Shown here: piece by piece, positions 47,174 through 60,100 of the stretch | How the letters are laid out: the number at the start of each line of letters is the position of its first letter | Position numbering within the stretch: the stretch's first letter is position 1 | DNA from: Pteria penguin | Lineage: Eukaryota > Mollusca > Bivalvia > Pterioida > Pteriidae | Direction: 5' to 3' | Assembly (NCBI GenBank): GCA_035048485.1 | Contig: CM068583.1 | Coordinates: forward strand, 19,133,341 to 19,197,340 | Length of the DNA: 64,000 nucleotides | Made by a program: the position numbers and the translations under genes | The notes under the pieces: generated by a model | What the model was told of the DNA's origin: nothing | Databases searched by the model: none | Seen by the model: the letters and a program-made list of their open reading frames with translations, nothing else

Positions 47174-49985
47174 ATATTCGCGATAGTTAATACTTTATAG
47201 CAATTTCAAAGGAATGATAGTTGTTCCTTTTCTGTACTACATAGTCAGCGGGAAATTTACCATCAGTAACCCCCCCCCCCCCCCAAAAAAGAGTATTTCC
47301 ACTATGTTGCCTTCAAATAAACTTCTACAGTTGGGCGGGGTTCCAATCATGTTGTGGGATTAAATTTACCAATCAATATATATTTCACATTAAAAACTAC
47401 AAAAAGGTAAATTTTGACGAATTCCATGAATTCTCGAAATTTATACTTTTTCATTATTTTTCAAAATCCCTATTCATCTAAACAAAACACCTCTCGATAT
47501 CAATACAGAAGTAGGGCCAGATTTAGACAAACGTAAAGAATGAATAAAATTTAAAAAAATACTAAACTACACAAAACCAGTGTAAAAACTTCACATACAT
47601 ATTTACTTTCAATAATTGCTACTTGCAGAAGAGAAGGCATGAAGTTTCCCCACTTCCAGACTCGAAATTATTATTTAATGATCGAAACCCTCTTTTTTAA
47701 GATTAATGTTAATTCACCCACTCCCTTACCCCACCCCACCCTACTTTTGTTAAATTAGTGACACCGCCTTTGCATAATGAATCTAATATACATCAAAGTT
47801 GAATGACCTTATATGATGTGTAACCGATGTAACATGGTTAGATATAATTTGAACATTATGTATCATGTCATTAACTTTGTGATATGTGACAAGTACATAT
47901 ATACTCAATAGACATCAAAAGCCGCAGTATGTCGATATGAAGATCAATTTCTCTATTCATCGAGTGGGTGTCAACGGATTACACCCAGGTGATGGCGCCT
48001 TTCACTTATTTAAAGTAACTGAAGTCTTAGATTTAGATGTAAATATCAATTTTAAATGTTAAGGTGGAAGTTTTAGCGGAAATCAATGAGAAAGAAATTT
48101 TACATCATTTTCAAGTGTATGAAACTATCAATTATAGCTGCAAATATCTATGATATCTTGTATGTGAAAGTTTCTTCTTCTTCTTTCATTAAAATGAATG
48201 ACCGCATATGCGGCATCATCTCACTATGATTGTTTGGTTTGATTTTATGTCTTGTGAGGGAGTATACAAGGCGTAAATAACACATATGCGCTTGGTCATT
48301 TATCAGCATCTTGATAAATTCATAAACATGTAAATGTGCAAGGTTAACAGGATGTTCAATATATGAAACCCCCCCCCCCTCCCCCCCCCAAAATATCATG
48401 AGTATACACACAATAGTATACATGTAGGCACAACAGTTTAGAAGTGTTAAAACCTCTTATTTCCGTAGTTCATGAACAAAGAATGCATATTTATTTACCG
48501 TCCTCCATATTTTTGAATACAACTTATAACTTTCAAACAGTGTTTATTTTCAACAGATAAATAAACAAGTAGGTAAAGCAATTTTTTTTAAAGAATTCAA
48601 GGTGGCGTGCAAAAGAAGTAAAATTTTCCATAGGGAAGTCATTGTATATACAAAAAAAAAAGAAAGACACTCTCTTCACCAAGAAAAAAAAGGGGGGCAT
48701 CCTTTACTACTATTTAACTTTGTATAGATCCGCGAATACTGCATATTACTCGGTATTTACGAATGTTTAACGTACTATAAAAATTTGTGTAGAACTTCTA
48801 AATTGCAGAATGTTTCAAGTTGAGGCTTCAAAGTAAACTAAATATATTTTCAAAACGAGATTTAAAAGTAAATATAATACACAGTGGTGGTTTACAAACG
48901 GTAAATCTCGAGCTTCGATAGGTTTTGAGCTGTATGAAAATCTCACGATTTTCATGTGATTACAGTCTGCACACATGGTCTATTTCAGCGCATAAGTTTA
49001 AAACTAAGGAGATAGATTTAACCTCTGTATTGAATGTAACTAACGAGTACAATAATGTTAAAAAAGATATGACAATGCTCCGAGTTTCCTTTCCTATCAG
49101 GGATTTGGTCATTTCGTATAAGTGGTTGAATAAACATTCACTCAGATAGTGTGTATATATGTCTCTGGTGTATATTATTCATTTATATTCGGATAAGTAA
49201 ATCATCTCCCCAGCGAATATAAATTAAAACTACAAAAATATCATTGTGGGATTTTTTTTGTTTTTGTTTTTGTTTGTTTGTTTTTTGTTTTTTTTTTTTT
49301 GTTTGTTTGTTTGTTTTTTTTTTTTTTTTTTGGGGGGGGGGGGGTCAGAGACACTGTGTGTATATATATCTCTGGTTTTGGAAGCAAATATTTATCATTG
49401 CGAACGCATAAAGGGGATGATATAGCTATATATTATCAGAAATACATATATCTCTTCAATTCAGTAGCGGATGCAGCGTTACTTTGTCGTGGTATAAATT
49501 CACATTTTGCCCGCTAAACGCAAATGATTGCTTGTCAAAAGACATTCAATATGAAATATTGCTTTGTTTTGAAAAAAAAACCAAAACATTATCAAACGAT
49601 ACTTTCTTTGCATGCCCTGAATTCACCACTAATTTTATAATACTATAGCACTGTAGTAGTTTAGATAATAAGTAAGCCAAAGATATACACGACCTGGACA
49701 CTTTACTACTGCAGCAGCACTGCTACTGCTAAATGGCAGTAGTTCTCCCGCAAGAATTTTTTTTTCGAGTTCAAGATTACATTTAATTAAAATTTTGTAA
49801 ACATCGAAAAGCAGCATGGAAAGCAATAATGTATCATCATACATTAAAGATAACATGCCATCTACGGTAATAATAACCATGACAACTTGTAAAATAGTAA
49901 CTATTTCAGCTGCAGTTGTGTTATTTTACTATAGGTTTTAAATGGTACATATTAGGCGTCAGAGGAAATTCAAAATATCATCGTA
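47174..49985. other. Intergenic, low-complexity tracts only
   Basis: Poly-C runs at about 47270-47284 and 48367-48389; a T/G homopolymer tract at 49252-49344. No exon is supported. The open frames here arise from these tracts or from AT-rich sequence. Confidence 0.45.
49252..49344 (+). repeat. TTTTTG / poly-T / poly-G tract
   Basis: About 75 bases of T with scattered G, then a run of 13 G. Likely a length-variable simple repeat. Confidence 0.8.
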
Positions 49986-49988
49986 TGA

Positions 49989-50102
49989 TACTCTCCTAAT
50001 TTCTTTTGAGATTCTTGCGCGTGGCCGTTGTATTATGCTGTCATTTACTATTGCCACTTGACGGCATAATAAAAAGAATCTCAAAAGAGATTAGATACTC
50101 TC
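49989..50102. mobile_element. Small nested hairpin, MITE-like
   Basis: Outer arms CTAATTTCTTTTGAGATTCT and its near inverse complement AGAATCTCAAAAGAGATTAG enclose inner arms TATTATGCTGTCA and TGACGGCATAATA. About 110 bases in all, non-coding. Confidence 0.5.
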
Positions 50103-51146
50103 CGTATTCCATAATATTGAGTTTGTTCTGATGATATAACGGGTTCTGTTACTTACCGAAATTACCCAGAATTACCGAAATGACTCATTAGTTACCGAAA
50201 TGACTCAATTAGTTACCGAAATGACCCTTTTTCACTCTTATTTCACCTGATAGGGATAGAAGGGTGACAGTTACATGTTATAGATGACTTTTCATGCAAA
50301 TACCACCTTGTAATAGATAATACCGATGGCTAGAATTTCCTCATTTGCGTCCATTACGTAAAGAGCGATAACCCTAAGTTCTTTGATGGTAACTTATTAT
50401 GAATTTTTAAAATGGGGTTTAAAAACTTATCTTATGTGCAATTTCAATGAATTAAATTTCACGAGACATGCCAGTGGCAGATCCAGGTTTTTTCCGAAAA
50501 GGAAGGGGAGGAGGCACATCTGTATTATGACTCTGCCATTTCTGGTGCCAAATCAGTTTTTAATGATAAATCTGCCATTGCATGTATATTAAATTGACAT
50601 GCATATTTTATATTTAAAAAGTTATTTAGAGGTAGTTGACCGTTCATCCAATCAAAGAACTTAATGAACCAATTTTGAAGATGAACCATTTCACTGATCA
50701 ATTAAAACTGAATAAGTGCCCTTCCCTAGATGTGTTGATATGTACATGTAACAAAAGCTGCATAAGTGTCATTCAACCATACAGAACAAGGTAGAAATTA
50801 TTCACATTGGCATTATTTCTCCATGCATATTCATCTTTAATTCAAGACCTATATGTTTTATGATTATTTATTTGACATGATTGAAACTCCACCTTTCAGT
50901 CACTACCACAGTATGATTGTCTTTCAAAAGAAAATGTGATAAAAGCTTTATGGACATTAATAGAAACATGATTTATATATATTTCCTCAGAGTTTAATAA
51001 ATTTCTGTTTCAAGACTAGCATCTAGTAATTATGTATAAGTGAATTAAAATGTAATAAGAATTTCTTTTTGGCAATAAAATGAGAAATATATTAGTACAT
51101 TTGCAATGATTTAGTAAAAGAGATGTTCAATTATCCCTTTTTTCAG
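50103..51146. other. 5' flank or first intron of SPOUT1
   Basis: A short ~27-bp repeat (GTTACCGAAATGACTCA) at 50150-50230. The first SPOUT1 exon (ATG, ending in phase 0) was not found here. Confidence 0.4.
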
Positions 51147-54100
51147 CCCCAAGAGTGGAAACAATGGCACAAGGAAAGTAAGTGTAATGTATAATACTAA
51201 ATACACAATGGCTATAGGATGGTAAGTGTTATAAGCAGAAAGATAGTAAGTATAATAACAGATGTTGCAAAATTTCATATTTTTTCTCAGGACAATCAGT
51301 CTGTTAAATAGACCATAAATATAAGTGTACAGTGACACAAGGGAAGTAAATAAAACATAAGTATGCAAAGGCATCAGGAAAGTAGGTGCAATAGATATGC
51401 ATTGACTTGAGAGAAATAAGTACAATAAATGTAACAATAAAAAATAAACTCTGGTTAGAGAACAGTCACATTTAGATCTATAGAATTTAGTAGACATATT
51501 AGATGTTTGTGAATTTATTATGATTAATTTTATCTTGCATTTATTATACATTTAAAGCAGATTAATTTCATACCCCTCTTCATGGTATTCTTTTTTAAAA
51601 ATATGTAACTTTATTAATTTTCTTTTTATAACAAATCATTTAAATTTTTACATCATATGTAAAAATGTTACCAGAAATTATAGTTTAAAAATACACAATG
51701 GCTATAGGATGGTAAGTGTTATAAGCAGAAAGATAGTAAGTATAATAACAGATGTTGCAAAATTTCATATTTTTTCTCAGGACAATCAGTCTGTTAAATA
51801 GACCATAAATATAAGTGTACAGTGACACAAGGGAAGTAAATAAAACATAAGTATGCAAAGACATCAGGAAAGTAGGTGCAATAGATATGCATTGACTTGA
51901 GAGAAATAAGTACAATAAATGTAACAATAAAAAATAAACTCTGGTTAGAGAACAGTCACATTTAGATCTATAGAATTTAGTAGACATATTAGATGTTTGT
52001 GAATTTATTATGATTAATTTTATCTTGCATTTATTATACATTTAAAGCAGATTAATTTCATACCCCTCTTCATGGTATTCTTTTTTAAAAAAATGTAACT
52101 TTATTAATTTTCTTTTTTTAACAAATCATTTAAATTTTTACATCATATGTAAAAATGTTACCAGAAATTATAGTTTAAAAAAAAAGAAAATATGAATGGA
52201 CTAAATTTTTGAGTACGATGTTTTTGCAGAGAAGGAGAGAAAGAGAAAATGGAAGGAAGAAAAATTGCTTAAAAAGGTAGAAAAAGAAGCTAAGAAAAGC
52301 AAGAAAGAATCTGAAGAAATTGAAACAAATAAAGAAGAGAAGAAAGGTATCATGATTTGCTTGTTTTCTTGTTTTACTTCATGCCAAAGTAGTGAAGAAT
52401 CTTTTAACATTCCAATACCTACCATGACATGGTCTCATATGGGAAGATAGACACTGACACACCACTAATTGGACTCCAACCCAGACCTTTTGTACACTGG
52501 CCAGTAAAGATGGAAACAATAAGGACTGATGCATGCCAGTGCTAGTGTTTACAATGAGAATTATTATTAGATATATATACAATATTTAGATGATATTGTT
52601 TGGTGGGGTTTTTTCTGAGAAGCAGCTTGCTTGTTCCTCACACGTAACTGAAAGTTTCTCAGTCTGGCACAACTTTATTCAAAGATATGAATTAACATGT
52701 TCCTAATTTAGTAACTTTCGGCAAGGATAGTTATACATTGATATTGCTTGATCATTAATTTGTGGAGGGTGAAATTGTTGTAAAAATTAAATTTTTTTCC
52801 TGCATCATGAATCGAAGATTTGTGTGATAGTGGTATAAAATGATAATCACTCAAGCTTTGTTTTTTTTTTTTATTTTCAACTTAGTAATAAAAATAAAAT
52901 TGTAATAATTCTATGTAATGTAAAGTGGACACTTACTTATCTTGTGTATAAATCATTTCTGTTCTGAAAGACTAATAATTATCTTATGCTATTCCATTTC
53001 TAGATCTATATGCCAGGAGTAAATGTTTACACTTGATAGTGATATTTTGCTTCCTTCCATTTCTCTGTACCATTTTCGTTACAGCATCAGGTAGAGATTT
53101 CACATTGTCTATAGCTTTACCAGGATCTATCCTAGACAATGCTCAGTCCCCTGAACTCAGAACATACCTAGCAGGACAGGTGTGTATTTTATTTAATTTA
53201 TAATACAAAAAATTTGTGCAGTGTTATTAGCTACCCACTATCTCTACTTGAGTGGACTGTATTTTCCCTTAATGTCTGTCTGTCATTCCAATACACTACA
53301 GTTTTTCTGACTTTTTTCTGTGATACAGTTACATGTAGATATTTGAGTGAAAGTTGGTATGTGGCTCTCATGGTAAGTTGCATCTCTCGATTGAGTTGTG
53401 TCACTGTGGACTTACTAAGGTAAAGTTGTGTAATGCATAAGGTACAAATGTATGTTATTTGCCATAGGAATATCCTCACAGTGTTCTAGGAATTTTTTTT
53501 AAAAATCCACATACCAACGGGTAAGTGACTAACTGAAATCCACTTACGCAGGGTAAAAATGTACTTACCTAAAGTAAAACAAGCATATTCAAGAGTTAAT
53601 TCTGAGAAAAGCATAAAATCAGTAAATTTTGCATATCAAAACGACATCATTATATGTACAGTAAGAGTATGACGTATAGATTTGCAGTTTGTAGGACTAG
53701 GACTGAAACCAGACACCTCTCTTACACTGATATGGTAGTAGCGATATGATGATTTATTGATACAAAACAATACTTCTTAAAATTGTACAAAAGCTTGGTC
53801 CAAAAGCCTGATCCAACTTCAACTGTGCCCACTATGTAGTTTCATAGAAACGTCATTGGGACAGGTACATTAACTTTTTTCAAGTCCGCGTATACCCATC
53901 CTTTTGTATAGGATCAAGGTACATATATATAATGTATTATATTTTGAAATATAAACAGAAACTTGTAGACCACATTTCATTTGAGTGATTACCAGTAAAT
54001 CATTACCTGTGGATTAGATACTAAGTTGTTCATGCATTAAAGATAATTTATCTGGCATCAGTTGGAATCATTTATAGAAAGTTAATAATGTTATATTTTA

Positions 54101-57100
54101 ATTTCAAGTTTTAAAGTTCCATTTACACTTTTCAGAGATCGTTTTCTTTTTGTACTCAGAATTTCCTCCGATGAAATTAAAATGTTTCAAATAATATAAA
54201 TATGCCATTATTGAAGAAGCGTCAAAGAAATTAAAGATATTTGCTTTTTTCAAACTGACAGTGATAATGAAAATTACTAAACAGTAAAGATTATTTAAAA
54301 GAAATCATTTTAATTTGATCATATTGCTGAATCATGGACCATTGTTTATATGTCCTTGGCAGAATGAAATGGAAATTCCAACAAATATATAGAACACGGT
54401 GGAATCGAAAGAAAATATGGAGCCAAATGGAAATTGTGATGAACTGTCTCAGCCCTAACAATTTGTCATCTTTTGATCTGGAGACATCAATATTTTTTTA
54501 CTAGCCAGTCAAGCTATTTCAAAATCAAATTAGTTGATCTATTCCGAGGAAATTTTTGTAGCCTCGAGCATCGAGTTAGTGAGTTTTCACAAATACTGGG
54601 TCCTCTCTGAGATCGAGATGGAAAACTCACAATTATTAAATAATATCAAAACTAGTATTGGTAATTTTATCAGAAGTCTTTTCGGTTCCACTACTTCCGG
54701 TTGTACTTTTATCATCTTTTAATTAGCAAAGTTTAAATTTGATATGATTGATATTACTCAGAACTTACTTACCACCGGGTAAGAGGTTAAAAGCTTTTCA
54801 GTTACCTGACCCACAGGTAACGAGTAATGGGATTTGTAGAACGCTCTCTCAGAATGTTTGGGAATCCTTTTTGGTTTAATCAAGAAAATCTAAGTGCCTT
54901 AGGAGATTACAGTACTTGTAATCTGATGGAATATATTTTAGTCCCCCCCATCCAGCTAGTGATTTTATTCCATTCCTGGTTTGTACAAAAGTGGTAAAGT
55001 TCATGTTCATAGATAAATTGCTTTGACTGACAAATGTCTTTCTTATAGAGGCAACTTAAACACTGTTTTGTAACAAAATGGATCTAGAAAACCCACTCCT
55101 TGTAAGAAATGCCTCTCCAAACAGACTTTAGAATTTGAGAACAAATAAAACCTTCCATGTAGCATATATGAAAGGTTTCCATATATTTAAAGTAGGAAAG
55201 CATAAGAAAAATATAAATGAAATGTCAATCCAAAGTTTTAAGGACTAGAATGATTACTATTTACCAGTACTTATTATATTTTCTAGATAGCCAGGGCTGC
55301 AGTTGTGTTCAATGTGGATGAAATAATTATTTTTGATGAAACTGGATCAACAGACAGGTATTTTATTAGTCTTAATGAAATCAAGGATAGAATATGAAAT
55401 TTATATGTCTTTTCAGCCAATGAATTCTATATTTATCATTTGTTCAGTCAAGTTTTGGCAATATACATACACATTTTTGTAATAATCTTTATAAATTCCT
55501 GACTTGATACCTTTTTACATTATTTTTGAGTTTTAAGAGGGCTTAACCATGATGCTGAGATTTAGTTTAGCATTTTGCTTAACACAAACCATGGTTCAAC
55601 CTCTGATTTTAATGCCTCAGAATCAATAGATCTGGGGCATATTGTTTTTGTTTTATCTGTCTGTTTGTATGTGGATAACTATATCATTGGACCCAATTTT
55701 TCAACCATACCAGCCAGTGATTTAATATCTCACATGTGTATTCCATGTTGTGAGACCTTTCCATTTTATACCATAATTTATGACCTTGTGACTTGGACCA
55801 TCAACTTTGGTTTACATTTGAAAAATGTCCTCATCAACAATTTTGCACCCAGGGGGCATAATGTTTCACCAACACATTTTTATTTTTATCTGTCAGTATA
55901 TCTGTTTTCACAACCAATATAACTGGTCATCATTGTCTAAGAGGTGAATGATTTTTAATTACCGGTATATTACATGTACAAAGCAAAACTGTTAAGGAAA
56001 TAAGTAGGAAATGTAATAAATGTTTCTTGCTTATAAACAGAAAAATTGAAGGAGAATTTGAAGGCATAAAGAAGAAAGGTCAAGCCAATGTCCAGATGGC
56101 CAGAATTCTACAGTATTTAGAGTGTCCGCAATATCTGCGTAAATCTTTCTTCCCTCAACATAAAGACCTTAAATATGCAGGTATGGTAATGTAATTGAAT
56201 CACTGTATTCCTACTGCTCAAAAGTGGCTGTCATTCAGAGTCATTAATGTTGTTACATACTATGTTCTGCACAAGATGATATATTTGACAATAATTAGTC
56301 TGTTGTTAGTATCTTTTCCCAGTGATTAAATGATGTTATAAATTGCAGTCTTCAGCACCAGATAAAATTTAAGACAATAATTCCTCTGTAATTATAAATG
56401 GACTATATCACATGGATTATTTTCCTATTAAGTATTGTATCAACTTCAATGAAGATTGTGGCTGAACATTTTTTCATTGGATTACATGTATTTGTAAAAC
56501 TTATTTTATTACTGGTGAAGAATAACATATCAGAATTAGATCAAGGCTGGAAACAGTTTTTATAATAGATCAGTACATGGATAAACAAGGATAACATATG
56601 TCATTTTTTTATTGAATTGTGAGCCATACACTCACTGAAAACATTTTGTTCCTACCCTTAGTCATATGGTCATCAAGGGATACAGTTTTGAAGTTAGATT
56701 GAAGACAAGTATAGTGTTTTGTTTCTCATTGTTTCAGGTATATTGAACCCCCTGGACAGTCCCCATCATATGAGAGCTACTGATGAAACAGAATATAGAG
56801 AAGGTGTGGTTCTCAGCAAGCATGTCAAACCAGGAAAGGGGTCGTTTGTAAATGCTGGGCTACTCAATGTAAGTGACATAGTAGAAATTATACTACAGTA
56901 AAGCTACATTTATAGTTTGTGCATAGCGAGCAGATGACTAGGGTCTGGGTAGCTAAGTGGGCAGAAATGTTGTGCAGGAATTTTCTGTAGACTCTCACAT
57001 CTGTCGTGTTGGTCTGTCCAGGCTGATGAGAAGGTTTTTCCATGTAAGTGGAAAGTTCAGTCCAGGTAAATAGGAGTTTCCATTCAGGCAGATGGAGATG

Positions 57101-60100
57101 TCTGTCAGAGTTGATAAGAAGGTCTGTCTAGGCAAAGATCTGTCCATGTAAATGAGAACATCTGTTCAGACAAATGGGAAGGTCTGTTAAGGCTAGTAGG
57201 AATGTCTGTCCAAGACAAGTGGTTATGTCTGTGCAGCCAGATATTAAAGCCAATCATTGAATCTGCTGAAAGTCTACCACTGAACACTGCTTTGACATTA
57301 AACATGACCTTGGCCTATATGCAAGTGGTAAGTTCTGAATAGTTTTAAGGAAATCAGAGTGTATGACTCTTACCAGATAGACAAATGGATGGACAGACAG
57401 ACAAAAGTCACAAATACCAAATAAAGTGATCCCATGCACTGCATAATATGCAGACAACACAAAAACTCTGTATGCCTGTACCATATTTAAGTTATTTCAA
57501 ACAATGTTTGTTTTAAAACAGTGAAATGAAAATTTTGACAGAGAATTTGGTCAAAAAATTTTGATGATGAATTTGTTGACATCTTATTTTAGTAAAGTTT
57601 CTACTTTTCCTTGCAGAAAGATGTCCAGATTGACCGTCATCTTCAAACTGGACTGAGAGTTACGGTCAGGATTCCACAATATGACTGGAGTAAGCTCCCT
57701 ATAGAAATTTCATTCTGTTCAATAGTTTCTATTAATATTAATTTATGATATCTCTTGTAAAACATTGTGTGGTATCTCTTATAAAGCATGGTGTGGTATC
57801 TCTTATAAAGCATGTTGTGGTATCTCTTATGAAGCATGGTATGCTATCTCTTATACATGTAATGCATGGTGTGGTATCTCTTATAAAACATGGTGTGGTA
57901 TCTCTTATAAAGCATGTTGTGATATCTCTTATAAAACATTGTACTGTGTAGTATCTCTTATAAAGCATGGTATGATATCTCTCAAAAAGCATGATGTGGT
58001 ATCTTATGAAGCATGGTGTGGTATCTCCTATAAAGCATGGTGTGTTATCTCCTATAAAGCATGGTGTGGTATCTCTTATAAAGCATGGTGTGGTATCTCC
58101 TATAAAGCATGGTGTGTTATCTCTTATGAAGCATGGTGTGGTATCTCTTATAAAGCATGGTGTGGTATCTCTTATACATGTAATGCATGGTGTGGTATCT
58201 CTTATAAAGCATGGTGTGATATCTCCTATAAAATATGGTGTGATATCTCCTATAAAGCAAACTGTAAATTAAAACTTAATATGGTAATCTGTAAGTATTT
58301 TACTACATTTCAGATAAGAAAAAGCTAAGGGGTAAAGTGGTTCCTCCATCAGCCCCGAGGACAGAGTCAGGTCTATACTGGGGTTACAGTGTTCGTCTTG
58401 CGTCTACTTTAGGTACTGTCTTTACAGAGTCTCCCTACAAAGATGGTTATGATTTGACCATTGGTACATCAGAATGGGGAGATGTCATCGATGATATAAC
58501 CATAGAATCTGAATTCAGGTATGTAGCATTATAGTCAACCACCACATACATAATCTGAGATTGATTGCACCATATAACTAGATGATCATTGGATCCATAT
58601 TTTGTGAAAGTCTCTTGAGATAGATATTGAACAGGCTTCCTTATATTGTGAAAGAACCATAGCAAGTTTGCTCCACAATAGCATGAATATCCAATTTATT
58701 CTTATACATTTTTACCTTAGATGTAATAAATCAGGCAAATCCCAGATTTCATTTAGTTTGTCGACATATAATTGAAGTATAACAGTATTATTTCAGTATT
58801 TTGACAATTCTATAGAGACTTAACAAAAGTCATCAAATCACACAAATTATACAGGTACCTTGTTTTGCAGTTTTGGTATATAAGTGTTGTCTTTTTAATT
58901 TGGAGCTACCAACTTCATGATTTTCATCAAAGTTTATCCTTTACACATCAAAATTTGCATAATATTTCTCTTGTATGTTGTTGGGAAATTAACAGTACCT
59001 GTAGTTTGCTAGTTCAATGCAAAAGTGATTTTTCCAACCTCTTAAACTGGTGAAATCTGCTTAAACTGCTACTGTTAATTTTTAGTAGTATTCTTCATTT
59101 AAAGGAGTTATGGTTCTTTACAGTATGTGCACTAAATTGAGTAAAGCGTGGAATCGCTTCTATTTAATAGGAAAAAGGGGAAAATATTTATTATTACAAT
59201 ATGGTGCTATCCACTTGTCTATTGTCTGAAGACAAAATGTAGGCAGGAGTTAGAGAAACTAATCACTTTCATTTTGTGAGTTTTAAATGCATATGGTAGA
59301 ATCTTTGTGACTTTGGAAAAAAAGAACCTTTATTAAATATCATATGTCTAAGATCAAGGTCACTGAGATATTTATTATAAAGTTTAGGGGCATATAATGA
59401 ATCACCCTGTCTGTCTATATATCTGACTGTCTATCCATGTAAATGGTTTCTGGACCGTAACTAAATTCCCTTTACACTTATAGTTGGGAAACTTCGAACA
59501 CAGACTCACCATCAGTCAAGGATGTGCTCTGTTGATTTGGAGGTTAAAAGTCAAGATCATAAAGCATGAATACCTGAACATGGTTTTCAGACTATTTTCA
59601 AATTCCCTTACAGCTATCAACTTGAAACTTCACTGTGAGTCAAGGATTTGCTCTATTGATTTGTGGGTTAAAAGGTCAACAGTCACGGTCAAGAGCATTG
59701 ATGAATGAATATGGTTACCAGACTGTATGTGTCAATTTACAATTACAATTTACAGTCTTAATTTACGATGTTAAACTTCATATATACATTCCCTGTGACC
59801 TTGGGTTTAAAATTTGACCTTTGTATTTTTAAAGGTTGACACAAAGGTGTGTCATGACCTTCACCCAAAGTCACAATTAACCCATGACCAAATTTTTTTT
59901 TTCAAATTTGCTGCTATGAGGGGGATATTTGTTCCATGAGACAGTTTTAGTTTAGAATTAAGTTTGTGAGTTAATGTCTGACCCCTCTCCCCTTACTCTT
60001 AGCTCTAGTATGGTTAACAGGAAAACATTACTTGTACCATTTATGGTAATTGGTAAAAGGCTGCTTAATTTTTAAGGGTTTAATATCAGAATAATTGCAT

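Noticed and set aside
51111..52041. Two near-identical minus-strand open frames, hydrophobic
   Set aside because: They are shadows of the 490-bp intronic duplication in SPOUT1; composition is Leu/Tyr-rich from AT-rich DNA.
57765..58328. 187-codon open frame of CGISYKAW repeats
   Set aside because: It is the translation of the 24-bp minisatellite and lies between two certain SPOUT1 exons.
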